Under the pieces are notes generated by a model. It did not search any database. It was not told the DNA's origin and saw nothing but the letters and a program-made list of their open reading frames with translations. 64,000 bases of DNA from Sphaerosporella brunnea (lineage: Eukaryota; Ascomycota; Pezizomycetes; Pezizales; Pyronemataceae), in the NCBI GenBank assembly GCA_008704415.1, contig VXIS01000247.1:1-64000 (forward strand). The letters run 5' to 3'. Made by a program: the position numbers and the translations under genes. This document shows positions 25,151-36,663 of this stretch, one piece after another (within the stretch, counting starts at the first letter, position 1; each line of letters begins with the position of its first letter).

Positions 25151-26811
25151 ATGGCAACCTCAGCTCAACAACAGTCCGGCGCCATCCAAGGCTTAGACCG
25201 ACACGCCGGCCCGTTTGTCGGTACACTTCGGTTTAGCAGCAAGGGCGAAGACGGGACGACCACTCAGAAGGAAGTCGATGTCTTCGTCCTCAACTCTCAA
25301 GAGTTTATCGACCTCCAAACATATCTGACTGCTGCGATCAATCTGCCCGAATCAGCGCAGAGGTTCGAGTTTGAATGCTCCCGGGAGGCGTTTGAGAGGT
25401 TCGTTCCCAAAGACAAGGAGCTTTACGACGTAGGTCTTGTTAAATCCGATCCTGGATTCACCGCTTTTGGCTGACAGGGATTGCGCATCAGTACCTGAAG
25501 GAATACCTCCCGCCAATTCAACAACATTGCTTCGGTTTCAAGTCCATGACTGTCGGCCCAATGGTGAATCTTGGTACGTAAAACCGAGATTGGAACTTAC
25601 TGCTGCAACGTTGAGCTGACCCAGACCGCGCCGGAATGTAGGAGGAGCCATTGCAAACTTTTCCGAACAAGCAGCAGAAAAGTACGGCGAGCTTCATGAC
25701 AACCTAAAAATCGTCGGGGACAGGAAGAAGAGAATCGAAGATGATGATGTTCAGGAGGCCATTCAAGAATGCAGAGCAATTCTTCGCAATATTCAGAGAG
25801 ATGCCACCAAAAAAAGCGACGAGTGCACACCTATTGTCAATCAGCTGGCAGCGGTAACTATTATTCCCTGGTTTCTTTTCTCGCAGAACAAGAGCTGAGA
25901 GATGCACAGTTCAAAGCTCAGACTGAGAAGGATCAAACAGGCCTGTCGTCAGCGTACACGCGTTTCAAGGCCGCTGTTCCAGACAAAAACTCTCTCGGAG
26001 AAACGTTGAAGAAGTACATTGATGAGACCAGGGCGGCTCTGGATGGAGTGGCGGAAGAGACGCAAGAGGCGAGAGCAGAGGCAGAAGAGGCAGGCAGGAG
26101 GAAGTGGTATTGTATGGCAACCACTGGCGCGTGATTCGCCAATTGTTATTACATGGCTAACAGCGCGAAAAGGGTATATGCCAGTAACCGGGGTAGTGTT
26201 CTTCATAATCGACACTGTCAAATTCAAGGCAACAGCCGGTACCATGAAAAGCCTGAAGGCAAGATATGAGAATTCTCGCCCTGAGGGAGAGAAAACGCAA
26301 GCTGAGATGCTGCAAGTGTTCCGTATGTCCCGGGGAGAAATACCTCACATAAATGCCTTATGACGGAAGTAACTTGATTGATAAAACCCCTAGACAAAGT
26401 TGAGAGGCTCAAAGATTTGGTTGATTGGGCTGCTGAGGCCATTGACAAGGCCATCGAGGCGCTCGAAAATCTGCAGGGTACGTGTGGGATAACCTTGGAA
26501 CACGATCATGTCTGACGGGATGCAGCTGCCTTTAGTTCTCTCAAAACCGACCTGGAGAAGCTCAGCGACAGGATCGGAAACATCGAAGGTAACTTCAGTG
26601 AGGAGTACATCAATGAACGAGTGGTTGGCCTCAAGGATCTCGAGAAGGCCAAAAAGACGTGGGAAAACGTATGTATCCGGCTAGCCGTATGGTAGCACTC
26701 CGACAGATTACTAATTCGAACCAGGTCCAGGAGTTAGCGGAGATTTTCCAGCGCAACGGCATGATCTTGGACATCGACAAGCATCCAGAATCTGAGGAGA
26801 TTTTTATTTAA
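25151..26811 (+). CDS. Multi-exon, mostly helical protein of unknown function
   Basis: Starts at ATG 25151 (MATSAQQQ) and ends at TAA 26809. Clear exons are 25151-25429, 25492-25573, 25642-25853, one starting near 25887, one covering about 26190-26322, then short exons after 26394, 26525 and 26725. After a roughly 120-residue N-terminal part the protein becomes almost entirely helical, rich in Glu, Lys, Ala and Gln. One hydrophobic segment (VTGVVFFIIDTV) sits between two long helical halves. That layout resembles alpha-helical pore-forming proteins, but I see no diagnostic motif and offer it only as a hypothesis. The frame does not close cleanly at the junction near 25853/25887, after a run of seven A, so there may be a sequence error or an unrecognised splice site. 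Confidence 0.6.
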
Positions 26812-26814
26812 ACT

Positions 26815-27240
26815 CGTCTGGTGCAACTGCTGCCTACCCAGAGCAGTGCTGGCTGTGTGCAGCTTGCTAGCGAGCTTATCCCACATCTCCTTTGGATCCT
26901 CTGTGTCATCGATCATGGCCTTTGCGTGTTTAGAGCATCCGTTGCAAATGCAAGCCGCAGCATCCTCTTTTCTCTCGTTGTAGTCCTTAAAACCTTGCCG
27001 CATGCGATCCGAGGCGCTGTTGCGGAGCCTGCTCCTCACCGGTCACAATCGTCCAGCCCCGGAGGCTCGAAGGATGCGTCTCATATTCTTTGCCCACGAC
27101 GCGTAGTTTTTCGAAGTGAGAGGGTCAAAGGTGCCTTTGGGATGCTTGAACATATGGGGTTTTGAAGACATCTTGGTGAAGGTGGTGAGGAGGGTTTGTG
27201 AAGGATGTGGTGACAGTTGAAGCGTGGTCGAAGATCTCAT
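26815..27240 (-). mobile_element. Ty1/copia gag remnant
   Basis: Minus-strand translation shows a copia-type gag N-terminus: NYASWAKNMRRIL, then after a frame break ERKEDAAACICNGC, DPKEMWDKLASKL and ALGRQQLHQ. The frame is broken at least once, and no protease, integrase or RT follows. It ends within a few bases of the stop codon of the 25151 gene. Confidence 0.8.
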
Positions 27241-29938
27241 GACAGGTAGCGCGTTTGTTGTGAATGTCTTTATTCGACGAGCGGCTTCACCAGGAGAGCG
27301 CGAGAGGGCTCACAATCTGCTGAAATTGTAATCGCGGCAGCGGTTGAGGGTTGGAATGAAGCAGTGAAGTTTGGAGATCTTTTTGTGTGGAGTTGACTCG
27401 AATTCAGCAATTTCAACAGACTCATCTCCGAACAGCAGGCCACAAAAAAAAACGCTGCTGCTCATCACCGAGCAGAAGCACAAGCAAATACAGCTCAGCG
27501 AACAGAAGCAAAAAGGGAAAAAACACTTGCACAAAGCATCACATTCACCGTGCCGCCACCTTGCCCTGTGCACCTCCGAGGTTCCACTCGTTCACGTTCA
27601 GGCCCAACATGCCAGCGATTGTCACGACACCCCGTCGGATGTCGACCAGGTTTTTGTCGAGCCGTGAAACGTTGTTCGAACTGCAGCTGCGAAAACAGCG
27701 CTGCAGGCCGGAAACGGCCGGCGGTAGCGGCGGCGGCGCTCCGAAGCGTAGAGTTGCAGCGGGCTGCGGCGTTTCCTTTTGGCCGTTAGCCAGGGCTGCC
27801 GCGGCGGGCAGGGGACTTACGACGAGGTTGAACTTTCCCAGAATCTTCTTGGACTCCAGCACCAGCTTGACAACCCAGCCAACCGTAGCCGACAGGTCTT
27901 CGTAACGGATGCTGGATGACTGCGTTCTCGAGGAGCCGGAATTCGGTCTGGTACTGGCCGTGATCCTTATCGAAGTTCGACATTTCCCGTGAGGCTCGAT
28001 GGACGCAGATGAGGAAGCGGAGGATTGCGGAAGTGTGCACGACAGTGACAGGAGGAGGAGGAGGAGGAGGAGGAGCAGAATGAGTAGCCGGCCGGCGAGG
28101 ACCATGTATGCGTGGGACTGGCTGACAGCAGTCGCAGCAGTCCTGCTTGCCGTCGCTCACGCCGTCTGAGAACAAGCTGAACATGGCGGTAGTCATGGAC
28201 CGTCGGCTTTTGCTTTTGTGTTGCGCGGCCTGGGCCTGGGCGAATTCTCATTTGCATTCACGCCGAGTGAGAGGTTGTTCACCGCAGTTTTGGCTTTGGG
28301 TTCTCAACAGCCAGCCAGCCGGGCTGGCTGCGTTGGGCTGCGTTGGGCTGATCAAAAAGCCGGCTGTGGGCTGCATGAGCTGTTGCTCGGGCATGAAGAA
28401 TGGACATCATTGTTGCTTCACTGGCTATCACTCTGTACCAATTCGCGACTTTTACGTGCAAAGACGCAGCCCACAGCCAGCCAGCCCGGGCTCTTTGGGC
28501 CGGCTATCGAGAGCACTGGCTCCCTGACATCCTGCAATAACGTTCCAACCTCAAGCTTTTACATAGGGTCGATAAGTACGGTTCGTTTACGTAGGTGTCC
28601 GTAGGAGACTTAAAGTAAGGTAAGGGTGCGGCAAGAGTGGGGAGCAATGTAAATACGCTTTTCACCGTATAATCTGAAATAATGGTTGCGGTAGTAAAAG
28701 AAGGGGGAATATTCTTACACGAATAACCCGGCTGGTGCAAGAACCAGGTAGTAAAACGGAAAGTAAAGGAAAACCGCGGTCACGTGATTTTTTACAATAG
28801 TATAAGGATCTGCATATGCATTCTAGATGTTACACGGCACATGGCTTGGTGTGGAGCCAGGATTTCTTGGTGGCGGAGATTTTTGTTTGGCTGCGTCTGG
28901 ATGTGGAACCCTGCGACTGTGTAGATGATTGTCGTGTGATGATCTCTTGAAGGTGCAACTGTTGGGCAACGGTTTCTTGGAGCGGGGATTTCCATTGGGT
29001 AGGGGGCGGGAATTCCTGGGGGGATTCCTTGAGGCGGGGATTTCTTGGGGCGGGGATTTCCTAAGCTAGGCACTCTTACTGGTTTCAGACTGGGAGGAAC
29101 GAATTACCTCGTGATGGATGTGATCTTTGAACATGATCAAGAAAATTGGGAAACATATAATGGCGTTATACTAAGAAGTGCTAATCATATCACGGCCGGA
29201 GGCCGCAAGAATCTTGTCATTAGTAAGAACATCGGGTTTCTCAGAACCTTGGGAATGCCACATTACGAATAGATCTCCAATACCGATAGTGTAGAACCAA
29301 GTGTGCATACGGCTCTCCATACACAAAGGGCATACGAATGCGTGTTGTTGTGATTGTGTATAGGATCAGAGGTGGCATGGTTCATGGCCTCTGGTGTAGA
29401 GTAACACAAAGCACCAGTTAACAACGGCATAGATACAATCCTGAAGTTTCAAGAACTGCAGTTGCGATTGCACAGTAGTTTCGAGTTACGTTATCCCCTG
29501 TGCGTGTGTGTTGTCGTTTTTATTGTCCGCATGCAGCCTAAATGGACTATGGCAGACCCTGTCCGCAGCCTTATATCCATATCATCTCAAGCGTCAACTG
29601 CATACCAAACACAAAAGAAAGATATCAAAAAAAGATGTCACTCTTACGAATAGCAAAAGCCTGGTTACCAGGGTACAGTGCAAGCCCAGCGTTGATCCCA
29701 GAACGTTTCATTGTGGCGCAAGCGGTATGACAAAGGCAAAACCCAGGGACAGGTCAGCTGACCATTGCGCAGTGTTCGCCCCTTCGTTTGAACTTATCAG
29801 CCACGCACGAAGCCACGTGTGCCGCTGTGCCCTTAAGCCGCAGCGGTTTACGTTATCCCTTATGACTTGGCGACTACGTTGGTGAGAGAGTAAACACAGC
29901 ACGGATGGCAGATGTAAGCGAGAAACAGTGTATTCCAG
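27241..29938. other. Intergenic with unresolved gene-like remnants
   Basis: On the minus strand around 27600-27983 there are protein-like stretches in more than one frame (MSNFDKDHGQYQTEF and DLSATVGWVVKLVLESKKIL). I cannot join them into one frame with standard splice sites, so this may be a decayed or frameshifted gene. 28300-28500 has GC-rich inverted repeats around CAGCCAGCCGGGCTGGCTG. 28850-29070 has imperfect repeats of a GGGGATTTCTTGG-like unit. Confidence 0.4.
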
Positions 29939-30178
29939 TCAACGAATGTCAGCTATTATGTAGGCCTCGTTGAGCGCCTCTTTCATCCTGCGCGCGGTCT
30001 CAGGCGCAACACCTAGATTGAGATCCACATCGTCGTCATCGAACAGTGCGATTTCGGCCTCCTCGTCCAGCGCTGACCGGCGCCGCGGCAGGGCGTTTTC
30101 ACTTCTCAATCCCGACACGGACTTCCTCATCGGACTCGTCGTCATGCTCGAGCAGCTTCGGTGGATCTGCCGTGTCAT
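29939..30178 (-). CDS. Short acidic ORF under promoter block copy B
   Basis: A 79-residue frame starting MTRQIHR and ending near EAYIIADIR. It occupies the position that the NACHT-like gene has beside promoter block copy A and shares its MTRQ start. The middle is acidic (ALFDDDDVDLNL). The first half reads as better protein in another frame, so the ORF may be a truncated or frame-disturbed relic of a duplicated gene. No family recognised. Confidence 0.35.
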   Translation of the reverse strand: MTRQIHRSCSSMTTSPMRKSVSGLRSENALPRRRSALDEEAEIALFDDDDVDLNLGVAPETARRMKEALNEAYIIADIR

Positions 30179-30202
30179 GGCTGCGGCCGTTGTTTTGCGG
30201 CG

Positions 30203-30629
30203 AGTTTGGCTCAGTTCCGTCACGTCACATAAGAGAGCTCTAATCGGAAAAGCACATCTGGTTTTTTTCAGCTGAACCAGGCAGCAGCTTTCACAAATTT
30301 GCAAAAGCGGGGGGCCTGGAGAGACGTTGCATTGCAGCGGCCATATCCCAGCTTGGGACCTCTGCTGCATTTGGTTGGGGGATGGCCCCTGGGTACAGGC
30401 GAGGCGCCCTTCAGAGACACCAGGTTTCAAAGCCCCCGCTCGATGTGGATGCAGATGTAGCCAGCTGCATCGGGAGCTCGTATAGCCGGCAGATTGCTGG
30501 CGGCGGGGTTGTTTATCGCGAGCCGCAAACTGCGAGCAGGCGAAGGCCGAGAAGGAGATGTATATGTATATCGGCCCCTCCAGCTGCATCTCCCACTTCA
30601 AGCCATCCACAATCTCTCCATTCTTCTCC
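30203..30629. repeat. Duplicated promoter-like block, copy B
   Basis: Direct repeat of 21571-22009. It separates the divergent starts at 30178 (minus) and 30653 (plus). The last shared bases (AATCTCTCCATTCT) lie about 30 bases upstream of the AAA ATPase start codon. Confidence 0.85.
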
Positions 30630-30652
30630 GCCGGCTGCAACTCGAACATACC

Positions 30653-33600
30653 ATGTCCGCCCCAGCTGAGGTCCAGGCGGCTCCCACGACGGACGTCGGC
30701 GCCCTTTCGCTGGTCCCGACAGAGGTTTGTCACCCCCCCGCCGAATCCCAACGTGGCCGTGGCTCTGACCGGCAGCTCCAGGTCCCAGCGGAAACGACGG
30801 CGGCGGCTCCTGACACGGCTCCGCCCGCGGAGACGACAGCCAGCAGCGTCGACATCGACGATGGCTGCTCCAAGCCCAGCCCGGCGGCGGTGCTGGACGC
30901 GCTCGCCCCGCTGAACTACGAAATCGACTCCACCAGCTCCGACGCCGACTCCGACGCCGACTCCGACGCCGACATCTCGTCGGTGCGAGTCAAGCCCAAA
31001 GCCAAGGCAGCGCGCGCAAGCAGCAACAACACCACGTACACGGGGCGCAGCCCGGAGATGAAGCGGCTGATCCGCAAGCCGCTGTGCATGGGGGTGCAGC
31101 GCTTCGCCGAGGCCGGCGTGAGGCTGCTGAAACGCACGCACGTGATTGATCTGCGGTGTCCGCAGGACATGGGCAAGCGGGCGCGCGGCGGCGAGATCAG
31201 CGAGTCGGACTTCGACGCTCTCCGCCTCAACTCGTGGCCCGTGTTGAAGGCGTTTTTGAAGCGCCCCGGCATCGATGCTAGCACGTATTCCGAGGGCAGC
31301 ATCCCGTATATCTTTTGGAAGCCGTTTTGTTTTTTGGTCGATAGTTTGGACACGCTGCAGACCCATTTGGACACGTTGAGGGAGACCCAGAAGACCGCGC
31401 TGGCGGAAAAGGCGAGCGAGCCGGCAAAGGAGAGCGAGCCGGCGAAGGAGAGCGAGCCGGCGAAGGAGAGCGAGCCGGCGAAGGAGAGCGAGTCGGCGAA
31501 GGAGAGCGAGTCGGCGAAGGAGAGCGAGTCGGCGAAGGAGAGCGAGCGGCCAAAGGAGTGCGTGTCGGCAAAGGAGAATGAGACTACCCCGAGTGCGAGC
31601 GTGCAGTCCCCAAGGCTTGTCCAGCTTCGCTAACCGCCAGTTCCAGAAGAAGACGAGCCCCCCGGCGAAAGCGAGCAGGAACGGGAGATCCGCGACCTGG
31701 AATTCTTCATCGGCTTCGTGCGGCAGACGCTGACTGCAGACGCGAAGAAGCAGGAAGGGTTCCAGAGCACGCAGGTGAAAGAAGTGGCCTTCGACGAGCT
31801 GTACAATCTGTTCCGGCCGCTCCCGCAGTCGTACGTGGCCGGCTACTTCCAGGGCACGCTGCGCGCGTTCCAGATCACCGGCGTGGGCGGCGGGCGCACG
31901 GAGATGCTGTCGCCCGAAGACACGAAGCTGCGCAAGAAACACTCGGACGGCCAAGTGTCGCATCCGTTCCAGCTGTTCCTCGCCTACCTCGACTTCGACG
32001 GCACCGTGTTTTCGGCCGTCCACGAGACCGTCTCCATCTCCAGCTATGACGGCAAGCTGCCCATCAAGAGCCTTAAGGTGTTTCCGCTGGCGTATCTGGA
32101 CGATGCCGAGAGAAAGCTGCTGGATGACCACGGCGCCAGGTTCTTGCGCTTCGCTACCGAGCAGGTCAACGGCCAGGGCGTGCACTGCTATGCCACTGGG
32201 CTGACTATGAATCTGATCAATGGCTCCAGAGAAGAGGCATGCTGTGTCCCCCGGTTGTCTTGTCGGACGTTCTAACGGGGAGGGGGAGTTTACAGGTCGA
32301 CAGCCCCGTGATCATCGACCACTGCTTCGCCATCCAGCAAAACCCGGACTGGCAGATCCGGTCGCGGAGCGACGTCGACACCGACGAGCTGCTGCCCAGC
32401 ATCGGGCTCTCGGGCGTCAGTAAAACCGCCAGCGAGCGGGTGCCGAGCAAGAACGGGCTGGTTGCGCAGTGGCTCAAGGCCAGCAACAAGCGCTTCTTCC
32501 AGGAACAGACGCGGGCAGCCGCAGACCTGTGTTCGGGGACGATTCCGGAGGCGGCGGCGAAGCTCGAGGAAATCCGGCACCTCATGCACATCAGGGTTTA
32601 CGCGTTTGTGCTGCGCAGCCGGAAATGGGGTAAGCACCCACGCAAGCAAAGCAAGCAAAACCGAACGGGCTGATCGGAAAAATAGTAGCGATGAATTTCG
32701 GCGAGGTCAGCGATATCAAGCTGCAGAAGGAGGGCTTCAATTCTTTGGTTTTGCCAAAGGGACATAAGGAGATCGTCAAGGCGTTGGTCCAGATGCACGC
32801 ACAGGGGCGCCAGGCTCCAGAGTCGTCGCAACTCGATTTGGTCCGCGGGAAAGGTCGGTGCTTTTGGCTGCCGTGGAAAGGCTTTGGATGCTAAGCTGCC
32901 GTAGGGAAAGGACTGCTGGTGCTCCTGCACGGCGCCCCCGGAGTGGGAAAGACCAGTACTGCCGGTGAGTGCTTCTCCTTCCTATGCGTGGCTGAGGATG
33001 CTTGTGCTGAAGCAACCAGAGTGCGTGGCCGACTACGCCGGGAAGCCTTTGTTCCCCATAACCTGCGGTAAGCAGCCCTTCACGACTACCTCTCCCTCAC
33101 CGCTGACGCCAGGATATAGGCGACATCGGCTACGAGCCTCACGATGTGGCAAAAAACCTCGAGGACAATTTCCGGCTGGCACATCGATGGGGCTGCGTGC
33201 TGCTCCTGGACGAAGCCGATGTTTTTTTGGCAAAGCGAGACAGACACGACTTGAAGCGCAACAGTCTTGTGTCGAGTATGTTCCCCCCATACCTAGCGAC
33301 GATGGCTGATACAATCTCTTTTTTTCAGTCTTCCTCAGAGTCCTAGAGTACTACTCCGGCATCCTCTTCCTCACCACCAACCGCGTCGGCACCTTCGACG
33401 AAGCCTTCAAATCGCGCATCCACATGAGCCTCTACTACCCGAAGCTGAAAAAGCAAGCGTACCTGCAGATCTGGGACATGAACCTGAAGCGCATGCAGCA
33501 GCTGCGGCCGGGGCTCGTGATCGACGAGGACCGGGTGATGGAGTACGCGCGGTCGTCGTTCAAGAAGCTGGGCTGGAACGGCCGGCAGATCCGCAACGCG

Positions 33601-34110
33601 GTGCAGACGGCCGTGGCGCTGGCCGAGTTCAACTCCAAGGCGGCAAAGTCCAAGCGGAACCCCGCGCACCCGGACGTGCCCCGCCCCACCGTCGTCAGCA
33701 TCAAGGACTTTGAGAAAGTCGCCAAGGCCGCCCGCGAGTTTGAGAGCTACCTCGTCGACGTCTATGGCGGCCTCGACGACGCCGACATCGCGAAACACGA
33801 CCAGGTGCGCCGCGACAACAAGAAGAGTGAGGCGAAACGCTCGGCCCAGGGGAAACGCTCCGTCCTGGACGGCTCCCAGTCCAGCGATTCGTCGGATGAC
33901 GACGACGACGACGGGTCCGGATCCGACAGCTCGGAGTCGGAGAAAGCGCAGGCGAGAAAGGAAAAGAAGAGGAACGGAAAGAGCGGCGGCGGCAAGAAAA
34001 AGAAGGACTCGAAGTCCGTAAGCAAGTCGAAGAAATCGAAGAAGAAGGAGCCGGAATCGGAGACTGAATCGGATAGCGATTCGGAGTCGGACGACAGCGC
34101 GGAAGAGTAG
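30653..34110 (+). CDS. AAA+ ATPase of the fungal DUF7025 type
   Basis: Eight exons: 30653-31600, about 31658-32236, 32296-32629, 32686-32853, 32905-32964, 33020-33067, 33120-33275 and 33329-34110, about 1024 residues. The N-terminal 315 residues are low-complexity, including Ser-Asp-Ala repeats and about ten copies of a SEPAKE-like hexapeptide. The middle is the DUF7025-type region (FDELYNLFRPL, YLDFDG, VIIDH). The AAA core follows: Walker A GAPGVGKT near residue 686, Walker B CVLLLDEAD near 740, sensor LFLTTNR and RIHMSL. The C-terminal 100 residues are Ser/Asp/Glu/Lys-rich. Relatives are common in ascomycetes, with unknown substrate. The second exon boundary is uncertain: the best phase-preserving acceptor (GAG) is weak. 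The 32237-32295 intron appears to have a GC donor. Confidence 0.88.
31410..31575 (+). repeat. 18-bp coding minisatellite
   Basis: About nine tandem 18-base units of the type GAGAGCGAGCCGGCGAAG inside the AAA ATPase gene, encoding a SEPAKE/SESAKE repeat. Units at the 3' side diverge (SERPKE, CVSAKE). Confidence 0.9.
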
Positions 34111-34455
34111 ACTTGTCGTTCGTTGCTTCCCGTGCTCTTGGCTGCTCCACCGGAGCCTTTGCGAAGCAGAATCGTAGGCAATACAACGTTGACACGCATC
34201 TCCGAGAACACCAGAGTGATAGTACGTAGAACGTCGAATGGTGGCCCAAACACCGCATTTGCAAGGGCCGTGTCGGCCGGGCGGTGGTGATGATGATCGT
34301 GATGTTGGTGATGGGAGTAGCGCACCAGAATTTTTGTCCAATCCACAGCAAGCATTCCAACACGCCAATCATCTATCCATTATGGTGTCGTGACTCTACT
34401 CTCGAGTGTCTACCTACCTGCAACCAACCACGACAAGACAAAAAACAAAAAAAAA

Positions 34456-35471
34456 CGGCATATGTCCAGCATGCCATCTGCGAAAAGAGCAGGATACCAC
34501 CGAATTTTTTGAGTTTTCCAGGATACCACAACATGAGCGATCACCCGCGTTGAATGTAGAACCTCTCCAACCATACTACCCTCATTGCCTTGCAACGACA
34601 CCCCTCCCCCTCCCCCCCAAGCACCTTCGCTACTTCTGCTACTTCCGTTACCCGCGGCGCGTCCGTTAAGATGGCAACAGTGGGTATCAGGGCTTGCACT
34701 GTCATGCTCAGATGCAGCGAGCGGGTTTGAACCCTTCTGAGCAACGCAAAATGCTGCTGGAGGAAGAAGAAGCGGAGTTATCCAGCACTTTCCAGGAGAA
34801 TCCACGCTTGGGGGCTGCAGTCAGTCGCAGGATTTGGAGTTGCGCGAACCCCCCGTCATTCTCGATATTCTTGACGGGGGGGCCGAGGAAATGAACTCGC
34901 GGTTGGAATCAGCTCAGCTCAGAAAACGTTGGGCATATCTTCCCACTGGGAACGGGCTACTTACTCTCCGCAAACCTTGTGACTGTGCGGGCGGGTCTCC
35001 AGATCCACGGCAAAGAAGCCAGTTTTCTTGTAGAGGCGGAGAAACTTGCTGCAGGTTTCAAGAACGTCAAGTGCCCTTTTGTGGACGTCCATGCACCGCT
35101 TGAGTTTTGCTCCCCCGCGGATTTTATTTTATATCTACGCTACGTCTTGTAGCTGTTGTCGTGGTGTTTCCCCCCATAAATCTGGAGCAGGGGCCAGGAA
35201 GCCCTCGCGCTGAGACAGACCGTTGCACGCACTCCATTGCCGGCCCAGATACAGAGTCAGATGCAGATACAGATACAGAGTCAGATTCTTTGTCCGGATT
35301 GAGTGATGGCTCCCATAGACCCCACATATGTAGAGTACATAGCTAGCAATAGAAATCACCGTGATCAGAGCGTTACCGTACTTTACGCTCTCGTTGTGTT
35401 GTGGTATTGTGGACAACTCAAACATTCGGTGGTATCCTGCTCTTTTTCAAAGGTATGCTGGACATATGCCG
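34456..35471. mobile_element. TIR element related to the 22374 element
   Basis: About 1.0 kb with terminal inverted repeats of roughly 80 bases: the left end reads CGGCATATGTCCAGCATGCC and the right end is its reverse complement. The subterminal run GAGCAGGATACCACC is shared with the element at 22374-23507, and both interiors encode an Asp/Ser/Thr-rich stretch (ESDADTDTESDS here, SDSDSGTDTDSSS on the minus strand there). No clean target duplication is visible because the flanks are A-rich. It lacks a recognisable transposase. Confidence 0.75.
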
Positions 35472-35575
35472 ATAAAAATGACAAAAAAAAAATAAACGCA
35501 TAAACACGGTATCGGTATCAAGCGCATTCCCAAACACCAAACGCCAATCCCCCTCTTTGTCTACTGATCCGATCC

Positions 35576-36663
35576 TCACGAATCCAAGCACTGGCAATCA
35601 GCCAACGCCTCGCCCTCCCGCCGTTGCCTCCACAGGCTCGGACACGTCTTCGCCAACTTCCCGTCCGCGCACGCAAACACCAATCCCCACGCCCTCTCCA
35701 GGACAAAGCCAAACCTCGGCGCATCGCGCCCCTGCTCTCCATCTTCCGCTACGTTCCGCGAATAAGGACTCTCGGGCCCCTCCAGCACATTCTGCAGAAT
35801 CTGCAGCTTCTCTTTCGACACCCCGCGCGCGCGCTGCGCCGAGACTATGAACTGCCCCTTGTAGCTCAGCGTGAAGCGGCCCGGCGGCGGGAGCCGGCCA
35901 AAAAGCAGCGTGTAGATCGACGGCAGCTGGTGGTAGCGGTCGCGCCACCCCCACTCGTCGACGCACGCCGTGAGCGGACAGCTCTTCCCCGAGAAGCCGA
36001 ACGATAGATACCCCGTGTTGGCCGCGAAGTAGTCGCGCAGACGCTGGAGGAGGTAGAATTCGTTGTGCACGTGCGCTTGCATGAAGAGCGTGTGCGCGGC
36101 GAGATCGTCCCAGTTGGTGAGCAGGTGCGTGAGGTACGTTCCGCCCTCTCGGCCGCGGTTGGGGAGGCGCCGGACGCTGGCTTCCGGCAGGTGCAGCGCG
36201 GAGGCGATCGAGGCGAGCGGAGTGGTGGCGTGCTTGGTGTAGACGATCACGTTCGGCTTCCTGGCGGCGAGGGCTGGGAGCGAGGTTATCGCCGCCAGCG
36301 TCGAGCGCAGCTCGGGCAGCGACTCGGAGTAGTGCGCGACCACGATGTCGAAAGAGCGTTTGGGCGAGTACGAGGTGTCGAGGTTCGCGGGCGGGAGTGC
36401 TGTTTTTTGTTTGTTTACCCATTAACCCCCCGTTCTTCGCCTGCGTCGAAAGGTGACGGACTCATCAATACCGCATCCTCTCCTCCCCCACCCAGAGCAT
36501 CGCTGCTGGATGCGTGATGGCTCCATATCCCCAGCACCGCGAGAAGCAACAACAACGCGGCGAGCGAAAGCCCGAAACATTTCCTCGCCCTCGCCTCCTT
36601 GGGCAGCAGCCCTCGTCCGGTCTCGAGGAGCGAGGAGCCCAATTCTTTTCTGCTGCTGGACAT
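35576..36663 (-). CDS. DUF3431 family membrane protein
   Basis: Two exons, 36663-36462 and 36399-35576, joined through a 62-nt intron (donor GTCCGT, acceptor AACAG), give 341 residues. Residues 1-29 are cytosolic-type, and about residues 30-48 form one hydrophobic segment (LSLAALLLLLAVLGI), so a type II membrane anchor is likely. The body carries family features: DIVVAHYSESL, VIVYTKHA, the RGREGGTYLTHL block, FMQAHVHNE and WGWRDRY. DUF3431 proteins are fungal and their function is not established; a Golgi or secretory role is only suggested by the anchor. The start ATG lies just after a GGT/CCA microsatellite in the 5' leader. Confidence 0.83.

Noticed and set aside
29939..32185. A 748-codon minus-strand open frame
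   Set aside because: It is antisense to the AAA ATPase exons and introns. Its composition (repeated RRLALL) is the shadow of a GC-rich coding minisatellite, and the plus-strand gene explains the region.
33343..34368. A 341-codon minus-strand frame
   Set aside because: Antisense to the last exon of the AAA ATPase.
34730..34760. tRNA-like T-loop string near GGGTTTGAACCC
   Set aside because: No cloverleaf partner sequences around it; lies inside a transposable element.
35598..36422. A 274-codon Arg/Ala-rich frame overlapping the DUF3431 gene
   Set aside because: Shadow frame of a GC-rich coding sequence; the alternative frame carries the DUF3431 motifs and a valid splice to the membrane segment.
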